Below are positions 10,774 through 21,954 of a stretch of 64,000 nt of DNA, piece by piece. Source of the DNA: Gonatopus flavifemur. Its lineage: Eukaryota > Arthropoda > Insecta > Hymenoptera > Dryinidae. The notes below the pieces were generated by a model. That model was not told the DNA's origin. It was given only the letters and a program-made list of their open reading frames with translations, and searched no databases. Position 1 is the stretch's first letter, and each line of letters starts with the position of its first letter. The stretch lies in assembly GCA_018340375.1 (NCBI GenBank), contig JAFFJZ010000004.1:30602001-30666000 (forward strand), read 5' to 3'. Both the position numbers and the translations under genes were made by a program.

Positions 10774-12033
10774 TTAGGTGTACAACGAAGTTCTCGCTGT
10801 TTGTCAATAGATAGCTCCAGCAGTGAGTGCTGGTCGATTTTGACAAATCCAAAATGTCATGAACTGAAATTGGATATGTGTTATACAAACCGCGTTGACC
10901 GTAAGTCATTTTGTTTTGGCCTCATATACTTTTGATTGTGTGAAGATGTCTGATTTTGTGCCAAATAATCGTCATGTGCAGGAAGTGTTGACTCTCTCAT
11001 TTCATTCGAAGAAAACGGCGGGTGAAGCGCATCGAGAGCTCCAAAAAGTTCACGGAGATACTGCTCTGAGTGGAACAACGTGTCGTGGTTGGTGTCGTCG
11101 CTTCAAACACAGTCATTTCGATGTTGACGACCGTCCACGTGGAGAAAAGCTAAAAACAATCTAGTACGCTGAATTGAAGGCATTGCTCGATGAGGAACCG
11201 TGCCAGACTGCAAAGACAGCTTGCTTCAGCATTAGGAGTTACCCACCAAGCTATTTCCAAGTGATTGCATGCGTTGAGAATGATTCATAAGCAATGACCT
11301 TGGGTCCCCTATGAGTTGAAGCCAAGGGACGTGGAGCGTCGTTGTTTCACTAGTGAATAACTGCTCCAGCGGCACAAAAGGAAGAGTTTTCTTGATCGAA
11401 TCGTGACGGGTGGTGGACAATATATTAATTACAGCAGCCCAAAGGAAAGAAAGTCATAGGGACTGCCCGGTCATGCTTCTACGTCACCGGCTTGACCAAA
11501 TATTCACGCTGTGAAGACCATGCTGTGTATTTGGTGAGACCAGGGCAGTGTGATTCATTCCGAGTTATTGAAACTGAACGAAACCATTGCTGAGGATTGG
11601 TACCGAACTCAATTGATGCGACTGAGCCAAGCACCGCGCGAGAAACAGACACAATACGAGCAGAGGCACGAAAAAGTGATTCTCCTGCATGACAACACTC
11701 AACCTCATGTTGCCAAACCCGTCAAAACCTACGTGGAAATGTTCAAATGTTGAGCCCTACCCTACCCGCCATATTCCTCGGATATTGCGCCATCTGAGTA
11801 TCACTTGTTTCCTTTGATGGCACATGGTCAGGCTTAATCAAAAAATGGCTTGGTTCGCGGATAGTCTCAAAAGACGAAAACTTTTATCATCACGGTATTC
11901 GAGCTCTACCAGCAAGATGGGCGAAAGTTGTAGCTGGCGATGAGCAATATTTTGGAAGATTCATTTGTAACCATGTTTCACAATTCAGTTGTCTTATCAC
12001 AAAAAAACAGCGAGAACTCAGTTGTGCAACTAA
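10774..12033 (+). mobile_element. mariner element (old, decayed)
   Basis: A 1260-bp element with TA at 10772-10773 and 12034-12035. The inverted ends are TTAGGTGTACAAC-GAAGTTC and, reversed from the right, TTAGTTGCACAACTGAGTTC, both continuing CTCGCTGTTT. The broken transposase inside runs on the plus strand. Divergence of the TIRs and many lesions show an older insertion than those at 3.7, 20.2 and 26.2 kb. Confidence 0.9.
10946..11970 (+). pseudogene. mariner transposase pseudogene
   Basis: Starts at the ATG at 10946 (MSDFVPNN), resembling the mauritiana-type N-terminus. The helix-turn-helix part stays open to a TAG at 11162. Further pieces appear in shifted frames: ALLDEEPCQT, LIRWW-like remnants, then from 11550 a piece with HDNTQPHVAK (second catalytic Asp) and afterwards CCCGCCATATTCCTCGGAT for the YSPD region. 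The C-terminus reads GDEQYF near 11940. There are multiple stops and frameshifts, so no function is expected. Confidence 0.85.
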
Positions 12034-12800
12034 TACTTATATTCATCATGACGCGAAGAATATTATAAAATATACTTAAAACAAAATTTCGAGAATTTCC
12101 TCTACACTCCTCTTGCGAGAACAATAAAGCGATATATGCTGATGTGTTTGTGACCAAGAAAAAATGATATGAAGTCAAAAACCACACATCACATGGGTTG
12201 GATCACTCCTAAACACTCGGCTTCACAGAAATAGTTGACGTTTTCCACCTTACCCGACTCCCCATTTCGCCCGACTTTTCCCTGTCAGTTCCTTCGACCA
12301 CTGACATACAATAAAGAAGCTGTTGTCATTCAACGTTTTTTCTGTGTGAATATTCATTCCTCTCTTCCATGATGATTCTATTACTCTTCCTACTCATCGC
12401 CTCCATTTACATAAAAGTACTGATTCGCACTGTCGATTTTATATATCTATGATTACAACTTTTTAATTCATTTCCATAGTAGTCCCATTCATATCATGGG
12501 CACCGCAACTGCGAAACCATAGCTGGTCTGAAATTCAACTGCATCCTTTTTTCAAATTGCGAGTGTTGGGTGCCCCCCCCCCCCCCCCTTTATCCTGGCT
12601 CCTATCTTGCCAATTTATGTTCATCATTGTGTGAGATCATGTTTCTTTACGTCGGGTTTTGTGTTTCAAAGTTTTTGGGACACGATAATAGGAGCTTTGA
12701 AGGGAATCACCAGAAGATATGTCTTTGAATGTACTATATTTGGTACTTCCAGAGATTTTATACCAAATACTCTACATTCGTGAAAATGTGGTCTGGCGTC
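12034..12800. other. No gene; C homopolymer
   Basis: A run of 16 C residues lies at 12573-12588. The rest is AT-rich sequence without a supported feature. Confidence 0.5.
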
Positions 12801-13605
12801 GTTCTCAGGGGAGATGTACACAGTCGGAAATTTTGTGTTAAATTCAACACATTTCACATGTCCCAAACGGTCCACACATATTTTTGTGTCGATATCACAT
12901 GATATGTTTGTGTTAGCTAGTAACTCAAGCTTGATGTAAATAATGTAACACAGAAGGATATTGATAAAATTTTGATTGGAATTTCCGATCGCGTAAATTC
13001 AACACATAAGTACTGTCAAATGAAATCCAAAATAAGAAGTGAATCAACAGTTCACAAGTGTAATTTATGGATTTTCTTACATCAATCAAATGTGAAAATC
13101 ACACTTCTTTCGTGTTGAAACAGTGCATAAGAATAAATTGAAAAAAAACAGTACTTCAATGAGCATTGAACATGGATCGTCGGGACCGAATGTTGAAGCT
13201 GTATCACTCAAGCCACTGCCGGTCCTTTGGTTGAGTGTACTTTCTTTGCGTATATCAACTCGCGTATCTTCAAATTTACATATCTGAAAAACGAATTCCC
13301 ATCAGAATGAAAGCCAGAACCAAAATGAATGGAAATGGATGAATAGTTCTTCCGGAGACTACAAAAGTTACACGCACATGGAAGTTTCATGAAAAAATAG
13401 CTCCCACCACTGGCGATCTCCCCTTGGTAGTTGAGAATAACATAATTTTTATGTTCAATCTTGAGTTGAATGAGATTTGTGTCATTCTGACACTTTTTTT
13501 CACTTGTTTGAATGATTTCACATTATAAATCAGTTGAGACCTGATTACACAAGGACTGTCTGTAGAAGTTACATGTGTTTGTGTTGAACATTTAACAGAA
13601 AATTC
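12801..13605. repeat. ACACA/TGTGT-rich region, possible MITE
   Basis: Short motifs such as GGAAATTTTGTGTTAAATTC and GGAATTTCCGATCGCGTAAAT recur, many as inverted pairs (AATTCAACACA against TGTGTTG). This resembles a decayed MITE, but neither ends nor target duplications could be fixed. Confidence 0.3.
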
Positions 13606-13666
13606 ATGACACACGGATTTTTCAACATATTTACACAAAATTTTCAACTGTGTAAGCTGTCTTTAG

Positions 13667-13839
13667 GAACCGATGAGAAGAGCATCAGTTTGGCAAACGG
13701 GGTTCATGGAGTGGTTCGCAAAATCAAAGATTCGTTCCAGAAAGTATCTATCCCGATTGTCTCCGGTTATAGAATAGAGCAACTAATCAATGGATTGCGT
13801 GATAAATATTATAATCTACAAAAGTGGTATACAAAATAG
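13667..13839 (+). pseudogene. Exon-like fragment of an orphan insect family
   Basis: An acceptor-like CTGTCTTTAG precedes an open segment of about 57 codons ending at a TAG. It includes VVRKIKDSFQKVSIPIVS and a YYNLQKW end. The pattern (polar helix, SIP-VS, then YNLQK) recalls a segment of transposon-associated orphan proteins in insects, from memory of the general pattern only. No neighbouring exon is visible. It is most likely a fragment, and a host exon is not excluded. Confidence 0.3.
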
Positions 13840-15015
13840 TAAGAAAAGTAATACAGAATCGAATAACCTTCAATTCAATTCATTTTAATTATATTATATT
13901 GAACCTTTTTTTTTCATCCAACATTGTCGTGTTATATGGAATCATGATTTACAATAAATTGTAAAATAAACATCTTTCATTGGAAATCACTTTTTTTTAT
14001 TTTTATCAGATGTCATGATATCAGGAAAACTAATTGCCCGAACATGACAGTTTTTGGGAAAAATCGGTTTTTCGGAGGTATTCAGATTCAAAATTCCTTA
14101 TTCCCGATGTCATTGTCGAAGTATGTTATGTGTATATGAATATATTAATATATTGTTCATGAATCATTGATGAATGATGAGAATAAATTTCAGTGATTTT
14201 GGGCGTGTTTAACTGACTATAATTATTGAATAATATTGAATATAAAAATCATGGAACGAGTGTTTGATATTTCCAATGTTCAAGCCGTGGCCAAATTTTC
14301 CTGGAAGTTTCAGATTTCCATCACTTACCCCACATCCGAAGTTGGAACAGTAAAATATGCTGTTTTCAAAAATTTCAAGTCGAAATTTTTCTTTTAAAGA
14401 GCATGTCAAAGGGTCCAATGAATCTATATGAATTTTAATAATCATATTTGTCCAATCAGTTCCCAATAAGTTAGGGATCAGTTTTTCCTGGTTAGTTTTT
14501 CCTCATCAGTGTCTCATCAGTCATAGGGAAAACTGATTATATTTCTACTAGGGACGTTCTATGACGTTGATTATAATTTCGCGAGTTTTGGGAAATCTCC
14601 AGTGCAGAACTCGTCTGTTTCAGTCGTGTGACGATTTCTATTATATTCTCCTTTCTCAATTCTATAGTGGGTTCTTGGACATCATTTCTTTTAACTTCGT
14701 CTACAGCGGGAATAAAAGAGCTCCAACAATACCGATGGTGTTTGAGTCATCGAATATGGATAGATAAGTTTTCTTTCATTTTATGGATCCATATAAAAAT
14801 GTCTTTTTGTTCTGGGCGAAACGTTCTGAATTAATCAGAAACATCTATCCCATAATTGTTCCAGTAATGTAAACTTTTCGATTCAACTCTGATATGAAAA
14901 TTATCTTTGTTAACTATAGGAATTTATAATTAGATCATTGTGAATATTGTCCATTGTTTTCTGAGTAGAAATATATGAGGTACAATTCGAATGCTCGAGG
15001 TCACGCTTATTGGAA
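13840..15015. other. No recognisable feature
   Basis: AT-rich. Short open frames on both strands look like shadows. GTTTTTCCT/CATCAGT short repeats occur near 14480-14530. Confidence 0.45.
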
Positions 15016-15019
15016 TGAT

Positions 15020-16180
15020 CCTCACTATTCATTACATTCAGAAAATTTCGAGGGGCCTTTCACTCTGGAATCGATCCCATATTAAACAACTTATCCGGTG
15101 ATTCTTGTTGATTACCTGTGATTTTGATTCACACGATGATTCCACTCAATAAAGTAGACAAGAATCAAGCTGCGAATTCAAAGCATCGATGAAAGTGATT
15201 CCAACGCTTTCGAGCTAAAGTTGACACGAGTACGGGAAAACGGTCTGATTCTCCCTGAGCCCGCGCTGATTGCGTAATAATTTTGTTATTTTACTTGTAT
15301 CTTTGACTAGCTGTTCGAGTACATTGATTTTCGTTCTTGATTTTCCTTCGGTTTACTCAGTTTCATGCTCAAATTAATTAAATTAACAAACTGAAAAATT
15401 GCAGAATTATATTACTCAATAATGAAACTTTTCCAGCTGTAAATTTTTTTTCAACTTTCAAGTACTATTTCATACCAAATTTTCTCTCGGAATCAAGATC
15501 CAAGACAAGAGTTTCTAATTTAATTAACTTTCAACATGCTAAAAGCATGAAACCCCTCTCGGTGTGCAGTTGGATTCAATTTCTGCAATTTTTCGAGAAC
15601 TTATGGCGCTACATGGTTTGTTTATGCCACTGATTTCGAATGTATTCATCAATTATTTATTCGATCAAAACACGTGGACTGATCACGTGTGGACACACGT
15701 GGACTCACGAAATTTGTTGAGTACGTACCGATTTGCCTCGACTCGCTCTGACCAGTGCTGCCAGAAATGAAGGAGCTCCAGCGTTTTACCCTCTCCATAT
15801 ACCATTGCAAAGCACGCACGCTATAACTATAGATGTCATATATATAGTTATAGCGTGCGTGCTCTGCGATGGTACATGGAGGGGGTAAAATGCTGGAGCT
15901 CCTTCATTTCTGGCAGCACTGGCTCTGACTCGTATAAAAATCCCTTGATCTGGGACTGATGGGAGTGATTGTCGGTGAGTTCGTTGATTCCAACTGATTC
16001 CGTACTGTTCCAACTCATTGTCTCGATTCTGTACGAGTCGAATTTGTGTTCTTGATTCCACTGAACCAAGAATTACATCGTTGAGTTCTATAACTGAAGT
16101 TCGATTCGGAATCGATTCTGAATCGACGAAACTCAGTGATTCCAGAGTGGAAGGCCCCTCGGAAAATTTAAACAAGAGAT
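15020..16180. repeat. Candidate inverted-repeat element rich in GATTC
   Basis: AAATTTCGAGGGGCCTTTCA (about 15044) has its reverse complement, with few changes, at about 16140-16175 (CCAGAGTGGAAGGCCCCTCG). Between them GATTC/GAATC words are unusually dense. A hAT-type MITE sits inside (15753-15921). Only about 35 bp at the ends pair well, so the boundaries are uncertain. Confidence 0.4.
15753..15921. mobile_element. hAT-type MITE, family M1 copy 1
   Basis: A 169-bp near-perfect hairpin with ends CAGTGCTGCCAGAAATGA and its complement and almost no loop. It is flanked by an exact 8-bp duplication GCTCTGAC (15745-15752 and 15922-15929). Eight-bp duplications and CAG-N-TG ends are typical of the hAT superfamily. 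Relatives lie at 35585-35750, 61518-61685 and, truncated, 56672-56732. Confidence 0.9.
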
Positions 16181-16199
16181 AGAATTTTCTTCTCTTTCC

Positions 16200-16640
16200 T
16201 AAGTCACTTTCGGCGAAGGCTGAATCACGCATAGATCACTCCGAAGGAAATTGTTAATGCGATTGGATTACAGCCATTTCGCCGGAGAAAATTCCGGTCC
16301 ATAGGAAATCAACCTTAGCAGGATCGACAGGAAGATGGAGAATTAGTGGGAAAAAACTTTTTCTTTGGAATTGGCATTGTTTTGTCATTCACTCAAACCA
16401 GTCGAAAAAACCATGTGTATATCTATTTACAGAGTATTATTGAATTGAGGTTATTTCATTTTTCACGCTTATACATGTTTCATGTGAACAATAGTAACCT
16501 TCACGCGTACAACGAGGACCAATCAGGAGTTAGAGACCTCAAGACGGCGGATTTCTCATAATATCCCCTGTCGTTACTCTTCCATCGGTTACACATCCCT
16601 CGTTTAAAAAATACTCATGTACTCTCTCCCTATATTTTCA
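16200..16640. other. No recognisable feature
   Basis: No supported gene or repeat. Confidence 0.4.
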
Positions 16641-16649
16641 TGTCCAGGG

Positions 16650-17180
16650 GCGGTGAAACGGGTTTGGAGTTGTGTTGTACTCCACCCCCGCTAAAAGAGA
16701 AGGTGTGGAACCCTACACTATGGTGACCTGAAAATGGGAAGTTTTGGAAATTCGGAACGTAACAGTGCGGAAAAGTTGAGTTTCGTGATGACAAACAAAA
16801 CAAATGTAAAAAAAATCCAATCGGTCGACGTTTGACCCTTGGGCATTACGGTCAAAATTTCAACAATTTAAAGGATTCCATTGACTTTTGTGATTTCTTG
16901 GAAAATGACTATTTCCGTCGATGCCTCGTGGGAATGTGGCGATATGTAATAGTCAACACATTATTCCAACGTTGTAAACATAGCGAAAGTACACATCGGG
17001 TGGCTCTCGGTTTGCGGCAGGAACTCGGACTCAGGTTACACAGGAAGTTGTTCCCTCGCCCAATCTTATTAACCATCCGCAGGTGACAAACCACGTAAGA
17101 TGTCATGATTATTCAACTGTTGCCAAGCTGTGTTATCAAAATTGCGATATAATTTCTCGGAACAAGTATATGTTATACGT
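16650..17180. repeat. Dispersed repeat, inverted partner of 30990-31530
   Basis: GCTCTCGGTTTGCGGCAGGAACTC, GGTGACAA-CC and GCTGTGTTATCAAAATTGCGAT at about 17010-17150 have reverse-complement counterparts at 31010-31230. CGGAAAAGTTG-GTTTCGTGATGA at about 16770 pairs with 31440-31460. No coding function is recognised. Family unknown. Confidence 0.6.
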
Positions 17181-17337
17181 ATATACTTATCTACATCAGA
17201 ATAAAAATACGTGAACCTCAATTATCAATCACGTCTTGAATAAATTTGTTTATTTGAATTACATATTCCTCACGTCGTCACTCAAAAGACGTTGAGTTTT
17301 CAAATAATTTTGAAGCGTCGATTGAATATAAACCCTG

Positions 17338-18512
17338 ACAGCACTGGGAGGTTTTTAAAACGTTCCAAGAACGTTGGGACATTTTTAAAACATTCTCAGA
17401 ACGTTTTCAAAACGTCCAGGGACCTTGGTGCTATTAGGGAATAAACTTGGATATTTCACTCTAAGGAAGGTGGTATTTCAATCTTCAAACGGGTGAAGTA
17501 TAAATCACTCTTCGATTACGACTGACACTTTTCACTCTAGTTGAAAAAGTGAAGAGATTCACTCTATTAGAGTGATTTTATCACTCCTTAAGAGCGAAAG
17601 CACAATCCACCCCAAATTGGGAGTGGGAATTTCACTCTTAGAAATTTAGAGAGTGAAATGAGCAACTTTTTCGGCCTTGAATCGCTCTGCCGTTCTTGGA
17701 TGATACTTTGGTAACTTAACCCTCCGGTTTTATGTTTACCATCTCAGAATCCTCAGGGTATGCGAAGAATCCATTATGTCATATTACAAGGTATATCATT
17801 TCCATCAAATTTTGAGATGAGTATCTACAGAATTATTCAATACATACAGGCCATTTCACGCCGAATCGGACCGTTCTTACCCTGACGCCTTGCAATTCCG
17901 CCAAAGTTTTGATATGTTGTAGTACCTGATCCAAAACTCATTTGTGGTGATTTTTAAATTTTGTCACTCAACCGTAAAAAAATTTTCGGAAAACAATCCC
18001 ATACAGCACCGGGAGGTTTCCTGAACGTTCAGAAGACGTGCTTGATTTCACAGAGAACGTGCAAATAACGTCTCAGGATGTTCTAAAAACGTCGCATGTA
18101 TGTCCCAGGGGCATGCAAATGTCTCGGTTGGTTCTATCTATGTCCCCGTATGACTTTGTGGTTTTTCAAGGTTAGCTTTCATGAAAGTACGTTTAGAAGA
18201 CATGATGAGAACGTCTGGTAGTAGATCAAAAGAACGTGCTTAGAACGTATTCAAGGATATCAGATGGGAAGGTACTCTAAACGTTTGTAAAACTTATTCC
18301 CACACAGCACATCCACCGATGTCCACGTCGCATCTCCGTGGAGGCGAGGTGGAAGAAAGGGAGACGTGGATACAAGGTGGAAAGAATGGAGAAGCGACGT
18401 GGAGGCGACGGAGAAATGTCCGCGTGCTGTACGGGTTGCTTCAGCGGGACCAAAACACTCAAAACCAAGAGCACGTTTTCAAAACGTCCAAAGAACTTTC
18501 TGTGCTGTCTGG
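17338..18512. repeat. AACGT-rich repeats with ACAGCAC ends
   Basis: Two blocks (17338-17440 and 18004-18512) start ACAGCAC(T/C)GGGAGGTTT and are filled with AACGTTC/GAACGTG words. The second block ends CTGTGCTGTCTGGGA, an inverted match to the start. A shorter related piece lies at 53126-53215. This suggests a non-autonomous element with ACAGCAC termini and a nested copy near 18301. Superfamily unknown. Confidence 0.4.
17450..17665. repeat. Inverted repeat with TTTCACTCT ends
   Basis: ATTTCACTCTAAG (about 17455) and CTTAG-AGAGTGAAAT-like sequence at about 17635-17665 form inverted ends. TCACTCT words recur inside. Possible MITE; duplications not identified. Confidence 0.4.
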
Positions 18513-18954
18513 GATGGAGTTTTTTTTCAAATGCTCACAACTCTCCGGGAAATGGACCAAATGAGGCAACATATTTCCTCAATCCTTTGATTTTAGATGT
18601 ACTTGACGGAAAAAAATACCACAAGAATCTTCAAAATCATCTTGTGTGGAATTTTTTAGTTCTTCGGAATAAAACATGAACTTTTAAAGTTCGCCATTTT
18701 TTATTTCTGATTCTTTCTCCGAAAAAAACTTCGATCTATCCCGCGTTGAATGCCGCAAGACTCATGATTAGAAGAATTTTCTTTTTATTTCTTTTCAATT
18801 GAAAAAAAATATTCCTTCCGCTTTTCCGCATTTTTTCTTTCTGATCATCACGAAACGGATGTGAATAATTCTATTTGGGATATGCAATACATATCACATT
18901 GATTCAGCACGTTTGGAAACTGTTTCATGAACTTTTTCTTATTGAATTATTCTG
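18513..18954. other. No recognisable feature
   Basis: AT-rich with A and T runs. No supported gene. Confidence 0.4.
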
Positions 18955-19394
18955 TGTGTAGCTAAACTCGCGCTGCTATTTGCTGAGTATTGTTGCTACA
19001 GTTACCAGTGCTTGCAAATCTCAACTTACCGTAACAGGCCCGGTTGAATTGACGATACTGGCAAGTAGTGAAGATGATCACAATATGTAACGTAAGAGCT
19101 AGGATCCCAGGTGGAAATATTGTATTCAATCCCATTACGAATGTTATAATTTCTTATCGAATATCATTGAATTTCATTGGAACTCATTCATTTTCTCATT
19201 CGTTGATGGGATTTTATAGATTATTTATAACAGGGATGACGTTCAACGCCACTTCGGTACCGATCTTTGATATGAGCCGGCCATGGTAGAACTCTGGTAT
19301 TGCAACAGGATCGGCTGTTCTGCCAGCACTGGATAAGAAATGGGGAATGATGCATTATATGTACCAGCTCAAATCCAACCAGCTAATGACACAG

Positions 19395-19577
19395 TATTGA
19401 AAAAAAATACGTCAAACTTGAACTTCAAAAACCATACAAATACATATTTCTCATTATCGTCTTTGAAATAACGCACTTGAAAAGTGACTTCTGAAAGTTC
19501 ACTCAAGTGAAGGTTCAACCCGGGTTCTGCGAGTAAGCAACTGAGTCTCTATCTCATCAGCAGATCTCCGAGTTGCC
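19395..19577 (-). repeat. tRNA-derived SINE-like element, copy 2
   Basis: The minus strand reads CTGCTGATGAGATAGAGAC (A-box-like) and CGCAGAACCCGGGTTGAACC (B-box-like). The same body as copy 1 follows, ending in a T run near 19395. Its position inside the TACTGGC repeat is the same as in block 1, so the SINE probably travelled with the larger repeat. Confidence 0.55.
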
Positions 19578-20042
19578 GAAGGATTACTCAAAGTACCGTT
19601 TATTGCTGTAATTCCGCTGGAGTCATATAATTCACCATAGATTCAATAGTCAAATGGAGTTCCTCAGTACTGGCGTATTGTCATCTATCGAACATATTGA
19701 ATGATCATACCAACTCTGGCTCAATGCTGGAACGATTTTGGCTCCCACAACGATCAAATTGCCAAGATTATGATTTGAACGTCAATCGACTACCCAGTTC
19801 GTAGTCAGTCAGCCCTATCAATACTGGCATATTGCGGTCTATCGAATATATTGAATGATAATATCAACTCAGGCTTATCGCTGCCACGAATTCGGCTCAT
19901 AACAGCAGCGAACGGATAAAAATCGTAATTTCAACGTCAATCGACTACCGCCGTAGCTAACCAAAACCCTATCAATCCACAGTACACCTATTGAGTATTA
20001 CTGAATGATGATAGCAACTCTGGCTCAGTACTAGTACAGTAT

Positions 20043-20162
20043 TGGAGCCTTCCGAAGTAGCTGATCAAGAGCAGATGATCACTTTTCAACTGTTTTGGTT
20101 GGTTGAGAAGTTGCTGATCAAGATCATCTGATCTTGATCAGTTACTTCGGGAGGCTTCATTA
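20043..20162. repeat. Small hairpin MITE-like repeat
   Basis: GAGCCTTCCGAAGTAGCTGA at about 20045 and the inverse TCAGTTACTTCGGGAGGCTTC at about 20140 form arms of 35-37 bp around a 45-bp loop, with GATCAAGA/GATCTTGATC inside the arms. Confidence 0.6.
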
Positions 20163-20226
20163 TCTCATCGAAGTAACCGTGTTATTGGGCAAATCAGTGG
20201 AATCCCGATCCACTATCGATTCCATA

Positions 20227-21513
20227 CCAGGTGTGTAAGTATGGAACCGGAATTTGCCCATAGGTGGCGCTAGATGTCGATGCAGTTACCCACACATCAT
20301 GTCAGCGGTGTCTTGTTATTGTATTGATATCCGACAAAGATTTCCAACTCACAATAACACGAGTTTCATTCAGTAGCATTAGTTTATTAGAGATAAACAT
20401 GTCGAGTTTTGTGCCAACAAATTACGATTTGCGGAAAGCACTACTTTTCTGTTTTCATCTGAAGAAAACCGCAGCCGAATCGCACTGAATGCTTGTGGAG
20501 GCGTTTGGTGAGCATGCTCTCGGTAAAACACAGTGTTTCGAGTGGTTCAAACGGTTCAAAAGTGGCGATTTTGACGTCAGGAACAAAGAACGTGGAAGAC
20601 CACCGAAAAAGTTTAACAACGCTGACCTGCAAGCCTTGTTGGACGAAGACGACGCTCAAACACAACAACAAGTGGCGGATCAGTTAAGGGTGACCCGAGG
20701 AGCCATCTCCCTTCGGTTGAAAGCCATGGGAAAGATACAAAAGGTGGGGAAATGGGTTCCACATGAACTCAACGAAAGACAGCAGGAAAACCGCAGAACA
20801 TCATGCGGAATGCTGCTCGCCAGGTTCCAAAGAAAGTCATTTCTCCATCGAATTGTGACTGGCGATGAAAAGCGGATATATTTCGAGAATCCTAAGCGCA
20901 AAAAGTCATGGGTTACTCCAGGTGAACCATCAACATCGACGGCAAGACCAAACCGCTACGGACGAAAGACAATGCTGTGTGTTTGGTGGGATCAGAAGGC
21001 CGTAATCTACTACGAGCTGCTGAAACCTGGGGAAACTGTCAATACTCAACGCTACCGACAACAAATAATCGATTTGGATCGAGTTTTGCGTGAAAAACGA
21101 CCAGAATACCAACAAAGACAACACAAGATGATTTTGCTGCATGACAATGCACCAGCGCACAAAGCAAAACAGGTCCAGGAAACGATAGAGTCGTTCCGTT
21201 GGGAGATTCTTCAGTACGCGCCTTACTCACCGGACCTTGCCCCATCCGATTACTACTTGTTTGCATCGATGGGACACGCACTTGCTGAGCAGCGCTTTAC
21301 TTCTTACGAAGATGTACGAAAATGGCCCGATGACTGGTTTGCCTCAAAAGAGCAACAGTTCTTTTGGCGCGGAATCCACAAATTGCCAGAAAGATGGAAA
21401 AAATGTATAGATAGCGACGGACAATACTTTGAATAAGTTACTTTGTATCATATCATTACAATAAACGTGTTTTTTTCTGTACAAAAATTCCGATTTCATA
21501 CTTACACACCTGG
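20227..21513 (+). mobile_element. Mos1-like mariner element
   Basis: A 1287-bp element, TA at 20225-20226 and 21514-21515, with TIRs of about 28 bp starting CCAGGTGTGTAAGTATG. Length, TIR start and transposase make it a mauritiana-subfamily mariner close to Mos1. It is inserted in the TACTGGC repeat. Apart from one stop codon the gene is open from end to end, so it is young or recently active. Confidence 0.95.
20399..21436 (+). pseudogene. Mos1-like transposase, single nonsense codon
   Basis: With the start at ATG 20399 the frame is exactly 345 codons, the length of Mos1 transposase. The only interruption is TGA at 20486-20488 (codon 30), where the family normally has Arg. It precedes the DNA-binding domain and should prevent a full product. 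Residues 112-124 hold the conserved WVPHEL linker. The catalytic triad is at D156 (TGDEK), D249 (LLHDNAPAH) and D284 (YSPDLAPSD), a DD34D spacing. Residue 159, normally Trp in TGDEKW, is Arg. Re-initiation at Met31 would lack the first helix. Confidence 0.93.
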
Positions 21514-21810
21514 TATTAGAACAACGTTGCAATAATATTGATTCAGTATCGTCTCTCTTCGCATTTTCATCCAACTGGATTTGATTCGGTACTAGCGTGG
21601 TTCCGTTTATCTACCATCTGGAGATTCTCCAAGCAGTATAAGTCCAATACTGGTCCAAGACGGTGCCAGTTGGAAAACGATGATCATTCTCAAAAGAAAC
21701 AATTGTTCCTGCTGGAGTCTAGCAAATACAACCGTTTGTCAAGTGTGGCTGTTTCCATATATGTGTTCAGAGAATTCTCCGATTCACGAGTTTACAGGCA
21801 GTTTGTAAAT
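21514..21810. repeat. TACTGGC repeat, block 3 right part
   Basis: Continues the repeat broken by the Mos1-like element. It contains TACTGGTCC, AGTTGGAAAACGATGATCATT, GAAACAATTGTTCCTGC and AGCAAATACAACC, matching about 3160-3250 and 6180-6320. Confidence 0.55.
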
Positions 21811-21954
21811 TCGATGCGATTATTTTTTTTCATGCATTTTGGCTCGCTGAACTCGAAAATCACAGTAAAAAGTTTTTTTATGAATAGATTTTCGAATTAT
21901 GAATTTTTTAATTCGAAAAATTTTTTTCCGATGATAGTTTTACTATTTGAGGTG

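Larger units (their letters stand above)
18955..20226. repeat. TACTGGC repeat, block 3 left part
   Basis: Shares with blocks 1 and 2 the phrases CAACTCTGGCTCA, TACTGGCATA, GTCAATCGACTACC and ACGTCAATCG, and carries the second SINE-like copy. It is cut at 20226 by the Mos1-like mariner, and related sequence resumes at 21514. Confidence 0.65.
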
